Assembly (NCBI GenBank): GCA_016946835.1 | Contig: JACVTC010000141.1 | Coordinates: 1-64,000, forward strand | Reading direction: 5' to 3' | DNA: 64,000 bases | Source of the DNA: Neocallimastix lanati (nom. inval.) | Lineage: Eukaryota; Neocallimastigomycota; Neocallimastigomycetes; Neocallimastigales; Neocallimastigaceae | Shown: in pieces, positions 46,331 to 58,041 of the stretch | How positions within the stretch are numbered: position 1 is the first letter of the stretch | How the letters are laid out: each line of letters starts with the position of its first letter | Translations under genes and position numbers: made by a program | Notes under the pieces: model-generated | Databases searched by the model: none | Seen by the model: only the letters and a program-made list of their open reading frames with translations | Told to the model about the DNA's origin: nothing

Positions 46331-48658
46331 CTAGGAATAAACTTTATTTAATAATATTTTTTTTTTAAAAAAATACATGAAGTTTAAATATATGAAATTT
46401 TTTTTTTATATTAATATTAAAAAACTACGTTATGAGATTCGAGGACGAAATGGCCTCTAACTCTTCCCATTCATCGAAGATAACTCCATGTGGATGAAAA
46501 TTATCATTCGAATCTGTATCAGAATTTCTTCTTTGCCTTATCGTTACGACGTCGACGCTCTTGACAGCGGTAGGTCTAACACTATACAAATCGATCATGG
46601 TGTAGAAATCACCAATCACAATAGGCATAACGTTAGTAAGGAATTCCGCAAGCCCCACAAAATATGAAATCGGGAAAGAAGACTCGTTCGAAGGTGATTG
46701 AAAAATATTATTAATATATCGCCTTCTTTCCCCCGAGCCGATCTTTAAGATTTCAAATACTGCATTTCCGCCAAGAAGGAGACACAGCACGTAAAAATTG
46801 ATATTATCATCAAAATCTTCCTCTTTATCATCAGGAATGTTCAATGATTTCTCATGAACAATAAGAGAAAAATTAATAAAAATTTCATCAACAAAGGGAA
46901 TGAAATGTTGCCTAAATTCTTCAAATATAGGACATAAAAGTATCCAGTGTGTAAAACTAGGTATGCTGTTACTCTCACCACAACAAGGGCAGTATGTTGG
47001 GCAATTTTCTGATACTAGATTACTTTTAACATACGTTTTTACATCAAATTTGAATCCACATTTAATTCGTCCAATCCAAAAAAATCCAAGAGAAAATTGT
47101 GAATATTTAAGTGATAGACGTTGAATAAACTTTTTAAAACCAAATTTAAATTTCTTGTATTTTGTAGATCTGATCGCAGGAGTGCTTGAATAATGAATAT
47201 TTTCCCAGTAAAACTTCCTTATTTCTCCAGGAAGTTTATTATTGTGCTTGTGTACTGCTAAACTCCGTGCTTTTTTCGTCCAAGAATAGTGAGAAAGTGT
47301 AGGTATATTTTTGACTAAATGAGAAATAATACAAGAAGAATCTTTCCACTTTTTAAAGCATCGAATCATCGCCTTAGCACAAAAACTAGCTATAGGAGGT
47401 ATAGAAAGTTCCTTAGACATATTGTAAATTGAAGTATTGGAGGTTTTATTTTTAAACCCGAAACTCCAGTACAAACCTCGATTAAAAGCAGTTTGAGCTT
47501 TTTCAGTATTCTTTTTATTTGAACCAAGTAAGGGAGCATAATAAAGAACTGAGCTAAGGACAAAAGAAACTAGTATACGAGTTTTAAAGTAGAAAGGAAC
47601 ATTCCTATTGGTTAAAAAACTAAAGAAAGAGTTAACTGTATAATTAATTTTACTATTCATCTTAGCAATAATAGGTTTTAAATCCAACGATTCATTAAAA
47701 GGTATACCAAGATATGTATATTGATTAGTGCTTGGTATATAGTTCATACCAAGTCTAAATGTAGGATTTTCATAATGTCTTGAAGGAATAAAATTCTTTG
47801 GTTTAACAACTAGTGTAGCGCATTTATTGATTCCAAAGGTCATTTCATTTTTAATACCCCAATCATGAGCAATATTCAAAAGGTTTTTAAGTGAAGATTT
47901 TGTAGGAGCTAATAATACAATATCATCAGCAAATAATCCACCACAACACTTTTTCTTTTCAGTAATCACACCATAACTTTTACATTTATCAAAAATATCA
48001 TTGATAAATATATTGAATAAAATAGGAGAGAGAGGACACCCTTGGCGAACACCACGGTGTATTGGAAATTCTTTTGAAAGTTTACCATTAAAGTTTGCAC
48101 GAGCTTTCGAGGTAAGGTATAGATTAGTAATGAATTGAAGGCATTTACCACGAATACCAAGATTATTTAGTTTAGTAAGTATATTGTAAATTGGAACTGA
48201 ATCATAAGCTTTTTTAAGGTCAAGAAAGGCAAGAAAGGTAAATTTATCCTTAAATTTTCTTCTTTGACAAATTTCACGAATGGATACAAATAAACTAATA
48301 CATTCTTCTTTATTTCTAAAACCAAACTGTTCTGGTCTAATTATTCCATTAGAAAAAGCATAGTCCGATATTCTTTTAGTGACAATTTTTTATAGAATTT
48401 TTAAACCTACATTGATGAGTGAAATACCACGATAATTATTACAATCTGAAAGATCCCCTTTTTTAGGAATAGAAACAATAGAAGCAGAGTTCCATTCATT
48501 AGGAAAGTCACCATCCCAAATTTTATTAAAAAGTAATAACAGACACTTTGCACAATCGGAATAAGTAACCTCTTGATTAGAGTCATCCTGAGAAGAATTT
48601 CTACTCTCAGAATTAAAAAATGCTTTAAAAAATTCTGTAGGTATACCATCAGGACCAG
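46287..48658 (-). mobile_element. LINE copy L4, 5'-truncated, with poly(A) tail and 13-bp target duplication
   Basis: A 2.37-kb LINE inserted into the 5' UTR of L3. The target duplication TCCATTTTACAAT stands at 46,274-46,286 and 48,659-48,671. The 3' end is AATAAAGTTTATTCCTAGTCT followed by about 40 A (T on the plus strand). The 5' end is cut inside the RT (TGPDGIPTEFFKAF), the usual result of incomplete reverse transcription. The tail and sharp duplication show a recent insertion. Confidence 0.9.
46425..48658 (-). pseudogene. RT and C-terminal region of LINE L4
   Basis: From the truncated start: IPKKGDLSDCNNYRGISLIN, one stop at 48,390-48,392, then an open frame of about 650 codons with RPEQFGFRNKEEC, AFLDLKKAYDSVP, GVRQGCPLSPILFNIFIND and CCGGLFADDIVL (about 47,940). 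The C-terminal zinc module follows (CPTYCPCCGESNSIPSFTHW, then LLC, near 46,970), and the tail-type-II domain ending EWEELEAISSSNLIT. This is the best preserved LINE C-terminus in the window. Confidence 0.88.
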
Positions 48659-49136
48659 TCCATTTTACAATAGTTACATGAAAGTTTAAATAATACTATA
48701 GAAAAATACATATACAAAATAATGCTAAAGTAAAAAATACAATAGATTCATTACAATGATAATATGTAGAAACTACATGATATTATTAATTATACAACTC
48801 CAATGTTACGACATATCCAGTTTAAAACAATATAAAACATCAGGTTCACTTTCTACAGTCTTCCAATATTCCAGTTTTCACTCTTCGTACTAGAAGCCAC
48901 TTTAGAAAGGATAACCATCGATTATCATCAGAATCACAGAAAGCTGTAATTAGTACACCTGATATAGGTTATTCCTTTTCCATCAACCCTCCATGGACCT
49001 GGTAAAACAGTCCATATCATTGGGGAGTTGACGAAGTTGAACTATGTTTAAAAATATTGTCAACTAATTGTCTTTGTTCCCCATCATTAACTTTAATTTT
49101 TGAATATGAATAGAAACTATTGATGCCCAATGTTAT
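48659..49136 (-). mobile_element. 5' UTR of LINE L3 and a LINE C-terminal scrap
   Basis: 48,659 to about 49,020 continues the untranslated 5' region of L3 beyond L4. 49,024-49,110 is a separate scrap matching LINE C-terminal code (GACGAAGTTGAAC ... CATCATTAACTTTAATTTTTG), as at 41,985-42,060. The sequence near 48,800-48,960 (CCAATGTTACGACATATCC) resembles the outer end of the inverted-repeat arm (CCAATGTTATTACATATCC, 49,129-49,147). Confidence 0.6.
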
Positions 49137-49819
49137 TACATATCCAATTTGAAACATAATAAAAACACATACATTTTCTTTTGTTAACCAATATTCATAA
49201 ACTTTACCCTTACATAGAAGAAACTAATTATTATAGGATAACAATAAATTATCACCTATACTATAGAAAATTATAATTTTTACTCAACATACTCTCTATC
49301 ACTTTTAATTCATTTATTATTAATAATACTTTTATCTTTTTTTTAAAAAAAAAAAAAAAGATACAATATCAATAATTAAAATTAATCATATATACATTAC
49401 AAATAAAAATATACAAATAAAAATACTACACATATAACTTCTCAAAATATCATATGTTTTTAATTTTTATATTTTTTTTTTTATTTTATTACTTTATTAT
49501 TTTATTTTTATTTGAACAACAATTGAAATTAATTATTAATTATGTAAAATAAATATTAATTTATTAATTTATTTTACAATATTTTCTTTTATCAAATTTT
49601 TATTTCTATTTTAATTTTCTATTATAATAAAATTTATACTTTTAAATATTAACTAAATTTAATTATCTCATTATAAGTTCTTCACTTTCATTAAATAGTG
49701 ATAAACTTATAATTCTATTGTTTTTCAATATATTGCACTAATATTAATTATTTAATAAAATAATCTTCTTTTTAAATTTCCTTAGCTCTTCTATGATTAT
49801 ATTATTCTTTTTATAACAT

Positions 49820-51337
49820 TTAAGCCTTACCAGCCATCTTAGCATCCATTTCATCAATACTAAGACCCTTACATTCAATAACATAGAATTGAGAGTAAAC
49901 CCAGGCAAGGAGACAAGCGGCAGCGAAAAGAAGGAAAGTCTTAGTAGACCAGGCCTTCATAAGAGCTGGACCGACGAAAGCAATAATCCAGTTGTTAAGG
50001 AAGTTAGAGACGGTACCAACAGCAGAACCCTTGACTCTGACACGGAGTGGGAAAACTTCAGCTTGGTAGACCCATGGGACTGGACCCCAGGTCCAGGCGA
50101 AGGAGAAGACGAATAAGAAGACAGAGGCGACAGCAAGGTATTGCCAGACTTTACCATTGTTAGTTTGAGTTGAGCAAGCCCAAGTGGAAACGTGGAAGAC
50201 CATCATCATAAGAGATCCAACAACTAATAAAGTCTTACGACCTAATCTTTCAATACCCCACATACCTGGGAAGGTAGAAACGAAGTTGACAAAGTTGTTG
50301 ATAATTGGAAGAACAACAGTAGACATGAACTTAGAGAAACCAATTTCATCGTAAATTTGGGATTGGTAGTACATAATAACGTTAATACCAGTCCATTGTT
50401 GGAAAAGTTGCATTAAGAAGGTAATGAAGGTACGACGACGAATAACTGGTGAGAAAAGTTCACCGAAGGATGAGGATCCAGCAGCACGAGTAGCAGCAAC
50501 ATCTTCTTGAATAGCCTTAAGTTCACTTTGGACAAGTTCGTCAGAGGTAGAGGTAGCGTTAAGCTTGGCTAAAACTTCAACAGCTTCTTCATCACGGTCC
50601 TTAGAACATAACCAACGTGGTGACTTTGGAAGGAAACTCATAAGAATGGCAAGACCAAGACCTGGAACAACTTGGAATAAAAGAGCAAATCTCCATTCGA
50701 AGTTGGCAACTTCAGCCCAGATATCAGATCTAGTTACACCTAAACCAGCTGGACTAGAGTTAGTGTAGTACCAGACAATGGAGTTAATGATGGCAGCAAC
50801 AATAATACCGAAAGTAGTCATAAGTTGGTAGCAGGATGAAAGAGTACCTCTAATCTTGGCTGGAGCAACTTCAGAAATGTAAGTTGGGCAAAGGACACCA
50901 TTACAACCAATGGAAAGACCAGTAATAAGACGACCAATGGCAATCATAACCCATGAACGAGCAGAAAGACCTTGAATGATAGCACCACAAGTGAAGATAC
51001 AGGCACCAATCATAATGGTTCTTTGACGACCGTACTTTTCACCAAGGTAAGTAGCCATAAGAGCACCACAGAGGGCACCAAGGACGAAACTGGAGGTAAT
51101 AATACCTTCAAGAGTAGCCTTGTTACCAGCTTCTTCTAACTTACGGTACATCATCTTAGCCTTATCAGTAGTTTCCTTACCATTTTCATCAAGAGCATTA
51201 CCATTCCAGCTGTGGAACTTGAAGAAGATACGGAAAGCGTCCATAACAAGGACGACGTTCATGACACCGACTTCGTAACCGAAAAGAAGACCACCAAATG
51301 AGGCAGTAAGTGCGACTAAAAATTGAAACTTATTCAT
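49820..51337 (-). CDS. MFS sugar porter (hexose-type transporter), copy 1
   Basis: 505-residue major facilitator of the sugar porter family, intronless, start ATG at 51,337. Family marks: FGGLLFGYEVGVMN (residues 14-27, TM1), the loop-2 motif GEKYGRQR (99-106), PKSPRWL (237-243), QQWTGIN (313-319), ERLGRKT (363-369), PWVYQAEVFPLRVR (421-434) and CKGLSIDEMD near the end (489-498, in the place of PETKG). About twelve membrane segments; acts in the plasma membrane, probably as a hexose or pentose facilitator or proton symporter. The substrate cannot be told from the sequence. Codon use is GC-richer and strongly biased (GGT, GTC, AAG, CCA), as in highly expressed genes. The protein is identical to copy 2 at 58,042-59,559. 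Confidence 0.95.
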   Translation of the reverse strand: MNKFQFLVALTASFGGLLFGYEVGVMNVVLVMDAFRIFFKFHSWNGNALDENGKETTDKAKMMYRKLEEAGNKATLEGIITSSFVLGALCGALMATYLGEKYGRQRTIMIGACIFTCGAIIQGLSARSWVMIAIGRLITGLSIGCNGVLCPTYISEVAPAKIRGTLSSCYQLMTTFGIIVAAIINSIVWYYTNSSPAGLGVTRSDIWAEVANFEWRFALLFQVVPGLGLAILMSFLPKSPRWLCSKDRDEEAVEVLAKLNATSTSDELVQSELKAIQEDVAATRAAGSSSFGELFSPVIRRRTFITFLMQLFQQWTGINVIMYYQSQIYDEIGFSKFMSTVVLPIINNFVNFVSTFPGMWGIERLGRKTLLVVGSLMMMVFHVSTWACSTQTNNGKVWQYLAVASVFLFVFSFAWTWGPVPWVYQAEVFPLRVRVKGSAVGTVSNFLNNWIIAFVGPALMKAWSTKTFLLFAAACLLAWVYSQFYVIECKGLSIDEMDAKMAGKA

Positions 51338-51422
51338 ATTTTTTAAAAACTTAACTTAAATTATTATATTATTATTTATTTAATAATACTTTGGTTTTTT
51401 ATTTCTCAAGGAAAATTTTTGT

Positions 51423-51446
51423 CTTTTATATGAATCACTCGCGAGT
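51423..51446 (-). promoter_or_regulatory. Promoter elements of sugar-porter copy 1
   Basis: Mirror of 57,933-57,956: palindrome ACTCGCGAGT at 51,437-51,446 and TATAAAAG (minus strand) at 51,423-51,430, upstream of the ATG at 51,337. Confidence 0.55.
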
Positions 51447-51770
51447 ATCTACTGACTAATTCAAACAATATAAACAATATTTATTCTTTTAATATATTCT
51501 TTTTAATGTTGTTACATTTCCTCTGTATATTATGAATATTAATATTATATTGACATTGAAATTGTAATCAATTTTTAATTGAATTAGGTTAATACAAAAA
51601 AAAAATTTATATTAAAAAAAAATTTAAATTAAATAATGGTAGTACCAATACTTTATTTTATAATATTAATTATATTTTAATTTTTATTAGTAATTAAAAT
51701 TTATAATATTATAGAAAGTATAATTGTGATTAAATATTTATATAGTAAATAAAGTTATTAAATATTTTAT

Positions 51771-52040
51771 TTAATTAAAAATTTACATCAAACATATTTT
51801 TTTAATGAGTTTTTGGAATTATATTTTAAAAAAACATTTTATTCTCATATTTAAATAAATAAATAATATGAATGTGGTTCATTTCGCCAATTTTTATAAT
51901 ACAAATTTTCAATACGCCATTTATTTTTAATGGCTTGTAAAATTTTTTGTTAACGCCATAAAAATTTTAATAAAATTATATGAAAAAAAATAAATGTATA
52001 AATAAATAAACAAGCAAATAAATAAATAAATAAAGAATGT
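51771..52040. other. Spacer flank, AT-rich unique DNA
   Basis: Start of the 5.8-kb spacer between the arms. It includes two CGCCA-containing words (near 51,895 and 51,953) but no gene or repeat that I recognise. Confidence 0.4.
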
Positions 52041-52750
52041 AATAAGTATATAAAATAAAAATAAATAGTAGAATATAAATATAAGTACAGATTGAATAAA
52101 TAAAATAAAATAAAATAAAATAAAATAAATAGTAGAAATATGAATATAAAGTACAGATTTAATAAAATAAAATAAAATAAAATAAAATAAATAGTAGAAA
52201 TATGAATATAAAGTACAGATTTAATAAAATAAAATAAAATAAAATAAAATAAATAGTAGAAATATGAATATAAAGTACAGATTTAATAAAATAAAATAAA
52301 ATAAAATAAAATAAATAGAAGAAATATGAATATAAAGTACAGATTTAATAAAATAAAATAAAATAAAATAAAATAAATAGTAGAAATATGAATATAAAGT
52401 ACAGATTTAATAAAATAAAATAAAATAAAATAAAATAAATAATAGAAATATGAATATAAAGTACAGATTTAATAAAATAAAATAAAATAAAATAAAATAA
52501 ATAGTAGAAATATGAATATAAATTACAGATTGAATAAAATAAAATAAAATAAAATAAATAGTAGAAATATGAATATAAAGGACAGATTTAATAAAATAAA
52601 ATAAAATAAAATAAAATAAAATAAAATAAAATAAATAGTAGAAATATGAATATAAAGTACAGATTTAATAAAATAAAATAAAATAAAATAAAATAAATAG
52701 TAGAATATTAAATATAAAGTACAGATTTAATAAAATAAAATAAAATAAAT
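52041..52750. repeat. Minisatellite array, orientation 1 (11 copies)
   Basis: Compound repeat: a fixed block TAGTAGAAATATGAATATAA followed by AGTACAGATTTA, then (ATAAA)n of about 4-8 units, for a unit near 63 bp. Eleven copies of the fixed block. It is the reverse complement of the large array at 53,040-55,490. Confidence 0.95.
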
Positions 52751-53039
52751 ATCTAATAATTTTTTATTAAAGAATATTACAGATCAATGTTTTAGAAATG
52801 AAAATTTTTTACATTTTTATTGTATTCAATTGATGATGATGTAATTTAATATATAAAACAATATTATTGTTTGTTAATAATCTCATTAAATATAAATGAT
52901 TTTTTTTGCTTTCTAACATATATAATTAAATAAAACATTTTATTTTTAAAAATAAATTGTCTTTAATATTCTTTAATAAAAAATAATGATAAATATTTAT
53001 TTTATTTTATATATTAGTACTTTTATATTATTACATTCA
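52751..53039. other. Unique AT-rich DNA between the opposed minisatellite arrays
   Basis: About 290 bp of low-complexity but non-repeated sequence forming the turn between the two opposed arrays. No gene seen. Confidence 0.4.
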
Positions 53040-55490
53040 ATATTTATTTTATTTTATTTTATATACTTGTACTTTTATATTATTATATTCAATATTTATT
53101 TAATTTTATTTTATTTTATTTTATTTTATTTTATTCAATCTGTACTTTATATTTAATATTCTACTATTTATTTTATTTTATTCAATCTGTACTTTATATT
53201 TATATTTCTACTATTTATTTTATTTTATTTTATTCAATCTGTACTTTATATTTATATTTCTACTATTTATTTTATTTTATTTTATTTTATTCAATCTGTA
53301 CTTTATATTCTTATTTCTACTATTTATTTTATTTTATTTTATTTTATTAAATCTGTACTTTATATTCATATTTCTACTATTTATTTTATTTTATTTTATT
53401 TTATTTTATTTTATTAAATCTGTACTTTATATTCATATTTCTACTATTTATTTTATTTTATTTTATTTTATTTTATTAAATCTGTACTTTATATTCATAT
53501 TTCTACTATTTATTTTTATTTTATTTTATTTTATTTTATTTTATTTTTTATTTTATTTTATTTTATTTTTATTTTATTCAATCTGTATTCCACTATTTAT
53601 TTTATTTTATTTTATTTTATTTTATTTTATTTTATTTTATTTTATTTTATTTTATTTTTATTTTATTCAATCTGTATTCCACTATTTATTTTATTTTATT
53701 TTATTTTATTTTATTTTATTTTATTTTATTTTATTTTATTTTATTTTATTTTATTTTATTTTATTTTATTTTATTTTATTTTATTTTATTTTATTTTATT
53801 AAATCTGTACTTTATATTCATATTTCTACTATTTATTTTATTTTATTTTATTTTATTTTATTTTATTTTATTTTATTAAATCTGTACTTTATATTCATAT
53901 TTCTACTATTTATTTTATTTTATTTTATTTTATTAAATCTGTACTTTATATTCATATTTCTACTATTTATTTTATTTTATTTTATTAAATCTGTACTTTA
54001 TATTCATATTTCTACTATTTATTTTATTTTATTTTATTTTATTTTATTAAATCTGTACTTTATATTCATATTTCTACTATTTATTTTATTTTATTTTATT
54101 TTATTTTATTTTATTTTATTAAATCTGTACTTTATATTCATATTTCTACTATTTATTTTATTTTATTTTATTTTATTTTATTTTATTTTATTTTATTAAA
54201 TCTGTACTTTATATTCATATTTCTACTATTTATTTTATTTTATTTTATTAAATCTGTACTTTATATTCATATTTCTACTATTTATTTTATTTTATTTTAT
54301 TTTATTTTATTAAATCTGTACTTTATATTCATATTTCTACTATTTATTTTATTTTATTTTATTTTATTTTATTTTATTTTATTAAATCTGTACTTTATAT
54401 TCATATTTCTACTATTTATTTTATTTTATTAAATCTGTACTTTATATTCATATTTCTACTATTTATTTTATTTTATTTTATTAAATCTGTACTTTATATT
54501 CATATTTCTACTATTTATTTTATTTTATTTTATTTTATTTTATTTTATTTTATTAAATCTGTACTTTATATTCATATTTCTACTATTTATTTTATTTTAT
54601 TTTATTAAATCTGTACTTTATATTCATATTTCTACTATTTATTTTATTTTATTTTATTAAATCTGTACTTTATATTCATATTTCTACTATTTATTTTATT
54701 TTATTTTATTTTATTTTATTAAATCTGTACTTTATATTCATATTTCTACTATTTATTTTATTTTATTTTATTAAATCTGTACTTTATATTCATATTTCTA
54801 CTATTTATTTTATTTTATTTTATTTTATTTTATTTTATTTTATTTTATTAAATCTGTACTTTATATTCATATTTCTACTATTTATTTTATTTTATTTTAT
54901 TAAATCTGTACTTTATATTCATATTTCTACTATTTATTTTATTTTATTTTATTAAATTTGTACTTTATATTCATATTTCTACTATTTATTTTATTTTATT
55001 TTATTTTATTTTATTTTATTAAATCTGTACTTTATATTCATATTTCTACTATTTATTTTATTTTATTTTATTTTATTTTATTTTATTTTATTTTATTAAA
55101 TCTGTACTTTATATTCATATTTCTACTATTTATTTTATTTTATTTTATTTTATTAAATCTGTACTTTATATTCATATTTCTACTATTTATTTTATTTTAT
55201 TTTATTTTATTAAATCTGTACTTTATATTCATATTTCTACTATTTATTTTATTTTATTTTATTTTATTAAATCTGTACTTTATATTCATATTTCTACTAT
55301 TTATTTTATTTTATTTTATTTTATTAAATCTGTACTTTATATTCATATTTCTACTATTTATTTTATTTTATTTTATTTTATTCAATCTGTACTTATATTT
55401 ATATTCCTATTTATTTTATTTTATTTTATTCAATCTGTACTTATATTTATATTCTACTTTTATTTTATTTTATTTTATTTTGTATACTTG
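53040..55490. repeat. Minisatellite array, orientation 2 (about 37 copies)
   Basis: Fixed block AAATCTGTACTTTATATTCA followed by TATTTCTACTATT, separated by (TATTT)n of very variable number, from 2 to about 28. Both ends show variants (CAATCTGTACTTATATTTAT, CAATCTGTATTCC). One frame is open for 190 codons (Phe/Ile/Leu/Tyr only), which is an artefact of the repeat. The number of pentamers is the main source of length change. Confidence 0.95.
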
Positions 55491-55636
55491 TACTTACTAT
55501 TGCATTCTTTATTTATTTATTTTTTTTTACAAATAATTGAAAAACTAATTTTTCAAAATTAGTATATAGAATAATATTGGATAATTAATATAATAATTTT
55601 AATTATATAATTAAAAAATATTTATAAAAATATAGA

Positions 55637-56670
55637 AATGGAAAAAAATCTTATTATTGATATAAGTGAGTCTAACAAAGGAAAAAAATAAATTATTATT
55701 AATAAAAAATATAAATTTAATTTTTCATATATAAGAAAAGATAATTCCAAAGTTTATGTACCGAAATAAATGTAAATCTTTTATTATTTTAAATGATAAG
55801 AAAGAAATCTTAAAATATGATAGTTCACATAATCATACTGAAAAAGAATACGATGTATCTCTATCTATAATGAAACATAAAATTAAAGATGGAATTGAAA
55901 AAAAGTTCAATTCCTTATGGTATAAAAATAAAACCCTTATATAATAAAATTTCTAAGGAAATGAGATTTATATGTTCAGTATATAATTCAATTAAATCTC
56001 AAATATCAAGAAATTTAAATAAAAACTTCCATCCAATGTAACAACATTTACTGAAATTCCTAATGAATCTAAATATTATAAAACAAAGTGAGGTGAAAAT
56101 TTTATGATATTCAAAAAATATTAATTTAATAATTTTTCAATCTCCTTTTCAAGTAAAATTATTTAGGGAATATAATGATGATATATTTGTTGATGATACA
56201 TTTTTTATTGCCCCTAAATTTAGTTATCAAATATTTATTACAAGAACTTATGCTAAAGAATTAGATAGTTTTTACACTACTTCTTTTGCAATATTAAAAA
56301 ATAAAGAACAAGAAACATATAAAATGTTATTTGAAAAATTTAAAAAAAATGCTAATACATGTAACAATAATATTAGAATTGCAGAATCAATAGTTATTTA
56401 AATAATTTATTTCTAACAATACCATCTTATTATAAATTAATAGATAAATTAAATGAACTTGAACATTTACCATATTATGATTATCAAAGAAAAACAAGAG
56501 GAATTTAGAAAATAAAAAAAAGAGCAATAAATAAAGCTAATGAAATCAGTGTCTCAATTGAACGCTACAAAAATATTGAAACCAAGTTAATTGATACTAA
56601 ATGTGATAGAAATAATACTATTAATTTGTGGTTTGATTGTTTAACTGATTTAAATAATATAATATAAATA
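55637..56670 (+). pseudogene. FLYWCH/MULE-type transposase pseudogene
   Basis: Broken plus-strand gene. The first part has a FLYWCH-like zinc module: FSYIRKDNSKVY, then YRNKCKSFIILNDKKEI and KYDSSHNH (55,715-55,845). The second part is a MULE transposase core: FREYNDDIFVDDTFFIAPKF (56,165-56,225) with a DD..F..AP pattern, followed by SFAILKNKEQETYKMLFEKF. The end has NLWFDCLTDLNNI. Stops at 55,688-55,690 and near 55,942 and 56,400, and a frameshift near 55,758, inactivate it. Mutator-like transposase genes of this type are cut-and-paste DNA elements or domesticated derivatives; no terminal inverted repeats were found. Confidence 0.65.
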
Positions 56671-57608
56671 TTATTTTATAATAAATAATTAATAAATGAG
56701 GAATAACCAAAACGTTATAATCAGAATTCTGTCATTCAAAAATTGAATATATAAAGCTTATTAAATTTATACAGTTTAAATAAATATTCAAATACGTCTC
56801 TATAATTAATAATTTTATCATTATAATTATTATTTTTTTGATAACATTTAAATAAAAGAATTATTATTAATAATATTTATATTTTTAATAACATTTATAT
56901 TTTTATATAATTTTTTTATTAATAGCATTTAAATAAAAGAATTAAAATCATAAAATCTAACCATTATATGATTTATTTAATTATTCACTTAATAATTAAT
57001 TTAAAATTTGAAATAACAAAATAATACAATAAAATAATATTATGTAGCATAAAATATCTACAGCCACAAATTTATTTATATCACGTGAAAATTGGCGTAA
57101 TGCAACTTCCCCAAATAATATATATATTAAATTTCTAAATATTAATTTTTTAAATAACTGAAATACTACTAGTTCTGAAAAATTAATACAATAAATTTTA
57201 TATAAAAAATATAAAGGGACCATAATAAACATAAATATTTTAATATTTTATAATAATATATTTTATTAATTTACTAATTTTTAAAATTTCTTGCATTATC
57301 AAAAATAAATATATTCAATTTGAGTTTAATATAATAAAGTTGATGATTAATTAAAAAAAGTCCCTATTTTTTTTAATACAAATTTATAAATTACAATAAA
57401 ATAAATAAAATATAATTGAATAAATTTGAATTTTGTACAATATATATTTTATATATATTAATATATATATTTTAATAACAATTTTAATAAAAAATAGTAA
57501 TTTTTTAAAAGTATTAATTAAATAGAATATTTCATTATTTCATTTATATTAAATTAATAAAATTTAAGTTAATATTTTATGAAAAACAATTAAATATTAT
57601 TATATAAT
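56671..57608. other. AT-rich DNA between the pseudogene and the right arm
   Basis: No gene recognised. A 78-codon minus-strand frame at 56,996-57,232 has no known domain. Contains one GC-richer patch (CACGTGAAAATTGGCG near 57,083). Confidence 0.4.
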
Positions 57609-57932
57609 ATAAAATATTTAATAACTTTATTTACTATATAAATATTTAATCACAATTATACTTTCTATAATATTATAAATTTTAATTACTAATAAAAATT
57701 AAAATATAATTAATATTATAAAATAAAGTATTGGTACTACCATTATTTAATTTAAATTTTTTTTTAATATAAATTTTTTTTTTGTATTAACCTAATTCAA
57801 TTAAAAATTGATTACAATTTCAATGTCAATATAATATTAATATTCATAATATACAGAGGAAATGTAACAACATTAAAAAGAATATATTAAAAGAATAAAT
57901 ATTGTTTATATTGTTTGAATTAGTCAGTAGAT

Positions 57933-57956
57933 ACTCGCGAGTGATTCATATAAAAG
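57933..57956 (+). promoter_or_regulatory. Promoter elements of sugar-porter copy 2
   Basis: A 10-bp palindrome ACTCGCGAGT (57,933-57,942), the only GC-rich motif in an otherwise AT-only flank, is followed by TATAAAAG (57,949-57,956), 86-93 bp before the ATG. The palindrome could bind a dimeric factor; that is an inference. The mirror copy lies at 51,423-51,446. Confidence 0.55.
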
Positions 57957-58041
57957 ACAAAAATTTTCCTTGAGAAATAAAAAACCAAAGTATTATTAAA
58001 TAAATAATAATATAATAATTTAAGTTAAGTTTTTAAAAAAT

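Larger units (their letters stand above)
49137..51770 (-). repeat. Left arm of a 2,634-bp inverted duplication
   Basis: Reverse complement of 57,609-60,242. Paired positions always sum to 109,379, at both ends and in the middle, so no net indel separates the arms; even the T15/A8 homopolymers near 49,340 and 60,020 agree. All stretches I compared were identical. The arm contains a complete sugar-porter gene with 433 bp upstream and about 680 bp downstream. The outermost 150 bases resemble the LINE sequence at 48,800-48,960. Confidence 0.95.

Noticed and set aside
49889-50116. Antisense open frames in the sugar-porter genes (also 50,565-50,768 and their mirror copies)
   Set aside because: Produced by the biased codons of the gene; identical in both copies because the arms are identical. 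No domain.
52041-55490. CRISPR-like array
   Set aside because: The repeats alternate with simple (TTTTA)n of varying number, not unique spacers, and the DNA is eukaryotic.
54958-55536. 192-codon Phe/Ile/Leu/Tyr frame
   Set aside because: Translation of the minisatellite array; no start context, no complexity.
56996-57232. 78-codon minus-strand frame
   Set aside because: AT-rich chance frame without recognisable features.
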